Positions 5,530 through 8,685 of a DNA stretch of 8,685 nt are shown in pieces. Below the pieces are notes generated by a model. That model saw only the letters and a program-made list of their open reading frames with translations. It was not told the origin of the DNA and did no database searches. Both the position numbers and the translations under genes were made by a program. The first letter of the stretch is position 1, and every line of letters begins with the position of its first letter. The stretch covers positions 1 through 8,685 of the forward strand of contig JALHPA010000074.1 of assembly GCA_022842745.1 (NCBI GenBank). Reading direction: 5' to 3'. The stretch is from Pirellulales bacterium. Its GTDB lineage: Bacteria > Planctomycetota > Planctomycetia > Pirellulales > JALHPA01.

Positions 5530-7776
5530 TTATTGATTCTTGCCCACAACAATGTCGCGGGCAATTTTCTTGATTCGCTCTTCGCGGTCGCCCAACCGGT
5601 CTAACGCCTCGATCAGATCGGGTTTATCGGCTTGTTCCTGTTGGGGATCCTTCAAGAGTTTATGATACCTTTGGGTGCGGGTGTTGACGCGCATCTGCAA
5701 TGCGCGAATCATCTTCAGTTCCGCCAAAGTATCGACCAGCGGCTGATCCTCTGGGCTGCCTCCGCCCTCGCCCGGTTTGCTTTTGCCGGATTTGGCTTCT
5801 CGTTGGGCTTTCTGCAAGGCGGCGATCATTTCCTCGAGGGCCTTGATAATGTCCAACTCGATCCCCTGGGTAATTTCTCCCACGTTGGCCCGTTCCAGGC
5901 GATGAACCGTCTGCAGCATGTCCTCGTGCATCTGCTCAGCAGCTTCTGGAAACGCTACGGCCGACCCCTCTTCCTTGAGCAGAGCGATCGCTTTGTCGCA
6001 ATCGTCGGCGATTTGCTGTTCCTTGCGGGATAGTCGCGTCGCTTCGATTTCGTGATCGCGATCCCGCCCGGACTCCGGCACTTTGTCCAAGCGGAGTGTG
6101 CCGGTGTAGACCTGCACCTGCAACTCCAGCATTTTGCGGAATCGGGCCTCGAGTTGGGCGAGCATCCGCTCGACCTCTTCCTCGCGGAGCTGGCGCAAGA
6201 TTTCCTCCAGCTCCGTTTTGGCCGCTTCCAATTCGGCGATTGCTTTCTTCTGCTCTTCGGCCGCCCCTTTGCGATTGGCCTTTTCAAGCTTGAGTTTGGC
6301 TTCCCGCATTCGCTCTTCGGCGGCCTTCAGCCGTTTTTTGGCAGGCACGTCATCGGAACCAGAAGGCGAGTCCTGCGGAGAAGAATCCTCGGACTCGCTG
6401 TCGCCGCTTTCACTATCACCTGATTTGCTGTCGCCGGATTTGCTGTCGCCGCTCTTGCTGTCGCCCGATTTGGAATCCCCGCTCTTGGAATCGCCCGACT
6501 CACTATCGCCAGATTCGCTCTTGCCGGACTCGCTTTTCCCCGATTCACTCTTTCCCGATTCGCTCTTCCCGGACTTGCTGTCGCCAGACTTGCTGTCGCC
6601 GCTTTTACTGTCTCCCGACTTGGAATCACCGCTTTTGGAATCGCCGGACTCACTTTTTCCCGATTCGCTCTTACCGGACTCGCTCTTGCCCGACTCGCTC
6701 TCCCCGGATTTGCTGTCGCCGCTCTTACTGTCGCCGCTTTTACTGTCTCCCGACTTGGAATCTTCGCTTTTGGAATCGCCAGACTCACTCTTACCGGATT
6801 CGCTCTTACCGGACTCGCTTTTACTCTTCTCGCTTTTACTCTTCTCGCTTTCTCCGGACTTACTATTTCCGGACTTGCTGTCGCCGCTCTTACTGTCTCC
6901 CGACTTGGAATCTTCGCTTTTGGAATCGCCGGACTCGCTTTTTCCAGATTCGCTTTTGCCCGACTCGCTCTTTCCAGACTTACTGTCCCCGGACTTACTG
7001 TCCCCGGACTTACTGTCCCCCGACTTACTGTCCCCCGACTTACTGTCCCCCGACTTACTATCACCACTCTCACTCTTCGCAGTGTCGGACTTTCCTTTGT
7101 CGCTTTCGCCGCTCTTGGAGTCTCCCGATTTGGAGTCCCCCCCCTCCGGCTTGTCCTTGCGCTCGGTGCGCTCGATATCCTTGGCCAAGTCCGACGTGCG
7201 GTCGGCGTTCTTGCCTTCGTTGCGGGACAACTCAGTCTGTCCCCCTTCTCCTTCCGTCTGGGCCCTGTTCTGGACCTCCAGCTTGATAATCTTGTTGACC
7301 CGCGCAATGTACTCCTTGATCCGTTGCTTTTCGTCGGCCAGATCCTTGTCGTGCTCGCCGCTTTGCAGAAGCTCAAGCAGCCGTATCAGTTCTTGCTGGA
7401 CTTCGGTTTGGGACTTGGTCGCCGCAAACAATTGGCCATCCCCAAGCAGCTTGACCAGATCGTCCAGCTTGCCGCCAATTCGACGTTCTTTGCTGGCCGC
7501 AAACGCCTTCTTCAGCAGTTCCGCCTTCCTGGGTTCCTCTTTGGCATAGGTTTCCGCCAGGCGGAGCATCAACTTCTCGACCTCGCGGAACTCCTTGCCA
7601 ATTTTTCCCTGGGCTCCCGGCAAATCGGAGCGCGATGAATCGACGGCCGCGGCCGCGGGGGTCGAATCGGCCGGCGGCTTCGAATCGGGATCGGCCTGCG
7701 AAAGCCGCGCGCCCAACAGCGCCGCTGCCAGACAGAATGCCGCCACGCCAACTCGGGTCATCCTCTGCAGGGACAT
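5530..7776 (-). CDS. Exported coiled-coil protein with giant SGDSK/SGKSE repeat tract
   Basis: 748 residues. A clear signal peptide (MSLQRMTRVGVAAFCLAAALL, likely cleaved after SQA at 28) is followed by a helical N-domain (about 56-210). Residues 214-465 form a low-complexity tract made almost wholly of Ser, Gly, Asp, Lys and Glu in five-residue units (SGDSK, SGKSE, SEDSK). The C-domain (about 479-748) is a heptad-rich coiled coil up to about 555 (AAEERMREAKLKLEKA), then further helices with MHEDMLQTVHRLERA and RQ-type charged faces, ending IARDIVVGKNQ. No known domain was recognised. The tract is a near-neutral polyampholyte, probably disordered and extended, so it may act as a spacer across the periplasm or wall (inference). 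The frame continues upstream to a TTG at 7854, but the signal peptide and a GAGGAG site place the start at 7776. It is separated by 152 bases from the previous gene, the longest gap in the window, and so might have its own promoter. Confidence 0.92.
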   Translation of the reverse strand: MSLQRMTRVGVAAFCLAAALLGARLSQADPDSKPPADSTPAAAAVDSSRSDLPGAQGKIGKEFREVEKLMLRLAETYAKEEPRKAELLKKAFAASKERRIGGKLDDLVKLLGDGQLFAATKSQTEVQQELIRLLELLQSGEHDKDLADEKQRIKEYIARVNKIIKLEVQNRAQTEGEGGQTELSRNEGKNADRTSDLAKDIERTERKDKPEGGDSKSGDSKSGESDKGKSDTAKSESGDSKSGDSKSGDSKSGDSKSGDSKSGDSKSGKSESGKSESGKSESGDSKSEDSKSGDSKSGDSKSGNSKSGESEKSKSEKSKSESGKSESGKSESGDSKSEDSKSGDSKSGDSKSGDSKSGESESGKSESGKSESGKSESGDSKSGDSKSGDSKSGDSKSGDSKSGKSESGKSESGKSESGKSESGDSESGDSKSGDSKSGDSKSGDSKSGDSKSGDSESGDSESEDSSPQDSPSGSDDVPAKKRLKAAEERMREAKLKLEKANRKGAAEEQKKAIAELEAAKTELEEILRQLREEEVERMLAQLEARFRKMLELQVQVYTGTLRLDKVPESGRDRDHEIEATRLSRKEQQIADDCDKAIALLKEEGSAVAFPEAAEQMHEDMLQTVHRLERANVGEITQGIELDIIKALEEMIAALQKAQREAKSGKSKPGEGGGSPEDQPLVDTLAELKMIRALQMRVNTRTQRYHKLLKDPQQEQADKPDLIEALDRLGDREERIKKIARDIVVGKNQ
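6382..7137 (-). repeat. Coding tandem repeat, 15-bp unit, about 250 codons
   Basis: The tract encodes residues 214-465 of the exported coiled-coil protein in units of exactly five codons. Two main unit types alternate in blocks: SGDSK and SGKSE, with variants SEDSK, SGDSE and SGNSK, and a short irregular patch (SEKSKSEKSKSE) near the middle. The unit length is kept in frame throughout almost all of the tract, apart from a short irregular start (GESDKGKSDTAKSE). The residue alphabet is almost only S, G, D, K and E. The tract is present at DNA level too, with many units sharing codon choices. Confidence 0.95.
6977..7066 (-). repeat. Homogeneous block of six 15-bp repeats
   Basis: Six consecutive units starting at 6977, 6992, 7007, 7022, 7037 and 7052, each close to GACTTACTGTCCCCG on the plus strand. 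Only one to three bases differ between them. They encode GDSKS with the same codons (GAC AGT AAG TCC), unlike the more varied codons elsewhere in the tract, so this block looks recently expanded. Confidence 0.9.
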
Positions 7777-7785
7777 AAATTCAGT

Positions 7786-7791
7786 CTCCTC
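7786..7791 (-). promoter_or_regulatory. Shine-Dalgarno fixing the repeat-protein start
   Basis: GAGGAG on the minus strand, nine bases before the ATG at 7776. It decides this start over the in-frame TTG at 7854 and ATG at 7833, which would put a non-hydrophobic extension before the signal peptide. Confidence 0.75.
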
Positions 7792-7928
7792 GCATTCGAC
7801 AATGCCAACCATCGACCAACGAAGTATATCCATTAGTGCCTTGCCGATGGGCAAAAGTTCCCAACCGGAAAGGCAGCCGCCCCAGGCCGGCTAGGGCCCG
7901 TGACGCACGAATTTCTTGGAGAAACATA

Positions 7929-8685
7929 CTACTCGCCCTGCAAATCCTTCAATTTGTCGAGTTGCTGCTGCTTGGTCTGCTGATTGAGCTGCTTCTGGGC
8001 CTCGATCAGTTTACGCACCTTGTCGATCAGCCGGTTGTAGTCCTCCAATTCAAGCATGCTGTCCAACACTGCCCGCATTTCGCGCAGAATCGCGTCGGCG
8101 GTGGCCAGCGAAAGATTCAGGTCCGACGGCCCTTGTACCCCGTCCTCCAATCGCCTCTGTACCACACGAATCTGGGCATGCAGCACCGGCAGCCGGCGCC
8201 CCGAAATTTCCAACAGCGGTTCAGAAATCTTGGACTTCAGCCGACGTTGCAGCTCAGGAGTATCAATCCGATTATTCTCAAGCTGCAAGCAGATTTCAGC
8301 AAACGCATTGCCAACCGCTTCGATCTCGTGGGCGCTCCGTTCAAAGTTCTCGATCGCTCGTTCCACCAATAACCGCCGGGAATCGCGTAATTGTTCGATT
8401 TTTTCGGTTGGATTCATTCCGCCGCCCGCATCGGACTCCGACTTCGGCGCCGATGGGGCATCTCCTGGTTCAGCGCCGCTGTCGCCCGGTTCCGCGCCTG
8501 GCTGTGGACCGGAAGGGGAGGAGACCGCGGCGATCGACGCTGGGGTTATCGGTCCCGGATGGACACTTCCCAGGTTGTCACGAGTCGCCGCGAACTCATC
8601 GATGATCGTTTCGAACCGCGTGCGCAGCTCCTGCTCTTTGTTCTCCAATATGGCCAGCAACTGGTCCGGGCTGACCACCTTCAAC
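7929..8685 (-). CDS. C-terminal part of a helical protein, 5' end outside window
   Basis: The last 251 codons of a gene that enters from the right edge; the first codon seen (TTG at 8684) is internal, not a start. Residues seen: a helical piece (LLAILENKEQELRTRFETII), a Pro/Gly/Ser/Asp-rich linker of about 50 residues (VHPGPITPASIAAVSSPSG onward), then a long, almost wholly helical and charged region with LRDSRRLLVERAIENFERSAHE, REMRAVLDSMLELEDYNRLID and a Gln/Lys-rich tail EAQKQLNQQTKQQQLDKLKDL ending in TAG. No catalytic motif is visible. The C-terminal helix (LELEDYNRLIDKVRKLIEAQ) resembles the ends of very large planctomycete proteins encoded beside MoxR/DUF58-type operons, as I recall them; this is not verified. 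Likely a coiled-coil envelope protein and the first visible member of the operon. Two weak hairpins follow the stop, without a convincing terminator U-tract. Confidence 0.87.
   Translation of the reverse strand, partial: LKVVSPDQLLAILENKEQELRTRFETIIDEFAATRDNLGSVHPGPITPASIAAVSSPSGPQPGAEPGDSGAEPGDAPSAPKSESDAGGGMNPTEKIEQLRDSRRLLVERAIENFERSAHEIEAVGNAFAEICLQLENNRIDTPELQRRLKSKISEPLLEISGRRLPVLHAQIRVVQRRLEDGVQGPSDLNLSLATADAILREMRAVLDSMLELEDYNRLIDKVRKLIEAQKQLNQQTKQQQLDKLKDLQGE

Noticed and set aside
6382..7137. CRISPR-like regular repeats
   Set aside because: The 15-bp units are directly adjacent with no spacers, keep the codon frame and encode a protein tract.
6327..7376. 349-codon overlapping minus-strand frame with GTVSRGTVS-like repeats
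   Set aside because: Open only because the repeat lacks stops in this frame; no start signal and no domain outside the repeat. Kept only as the frame that a one-base loss in the G8 run would enter.
6134..7549. 471-codon open frame on the plus strand, rich in LLSPD repeats
   Set aside because: It is the antisense shadow of the repeat tract: a 15-bp repeat without stops in one frame stays open everywhere. It has no signal peptide or ribosome binding site, and the minus-strand frame has clear domains.
7777..7854. Longer start (TTG at 7854) for the repeat protein
   Set aside because: It would add 26 residues before a good signal peptide, while GAGGAG stands nine bases before the ATG at 7776.
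8682..8684. TTG at the right edge as the start of the last gene
   Set aside because: It is at the window border, has no visible ribosome binding site and falls within helical coding sequence; the gene very likely continues beyond the window.

Overview
The window reads as a piece of a Planctomycetes chromosome, most likely from the Pirellulales or a related order. This is an inference from style, not from a marker gene. The signs are large secreted or envelope proteins with no obvious enzyme domain, a C-terminal NPCBM-type sugar-binding domain, HtrA-like S1C proteases with unusual C-terminal extensions, very long low-complexity Ser/Lys/Asp/Glu/Gly tracts, and GC-rich coding sequence with clear GGAG-type ribosome binding sites. 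All six genes lie on the minus strand and look like part of one operon that runs out of the window at both ends. No rRNA, tRNA, CRISPR array, transposase or integrase was seen.

In transcription order (right to left): (1) 8685-7929, the C-terminal part of a helical protein whose start lies outside the window; (2) 7776-5530, a 748-residue exported protein with a helical N-domain, about 250 residues of SGDSK/SGKSE pentapeptide repeats, and a coiled-coil C-domain; (3) 5452-4295, a 385-residue exported helical protein with a Gly-rich linker and a conserved-looking C-terminal helical motif; (4) 4246-3077, a 389-residue protein with four short beta repeats followed by an NPCBM domain; (5) 3080-936, a 714-residue HtrA-like serine protease with an intact His99/Asp130/Ser212 triad, one PDZ domain, a further beta-rich domain and a charged disordered tail; (6) 936-1, a second HtrA-like protein, open to the window edge, in which all three catalytic residues are replaced (Tyr96, Glu125, Ala210).

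The last three genes are tightly coupled. Gene 4 overlaps gene 5 by ATGA, and gene 5 overlaps gene 6 by TAATG. The most interesting point is therefore an active HtrA-like protease made in step with an inactive HtrA-like partner, together with a sugar-binding protein and large coiled-coil or disordered envelope proteins. A plausible reading (inference) is an envelope assembly or quality-control module in which the pseudoprotease acts as a regulator, scaffold or substrate receptor. The second notable feature is the repeat tract of gene 2, which has a strict 15-bp unit, a higher-order period of about 150 bp and a recently homogenised block, with a G8 run at its start.
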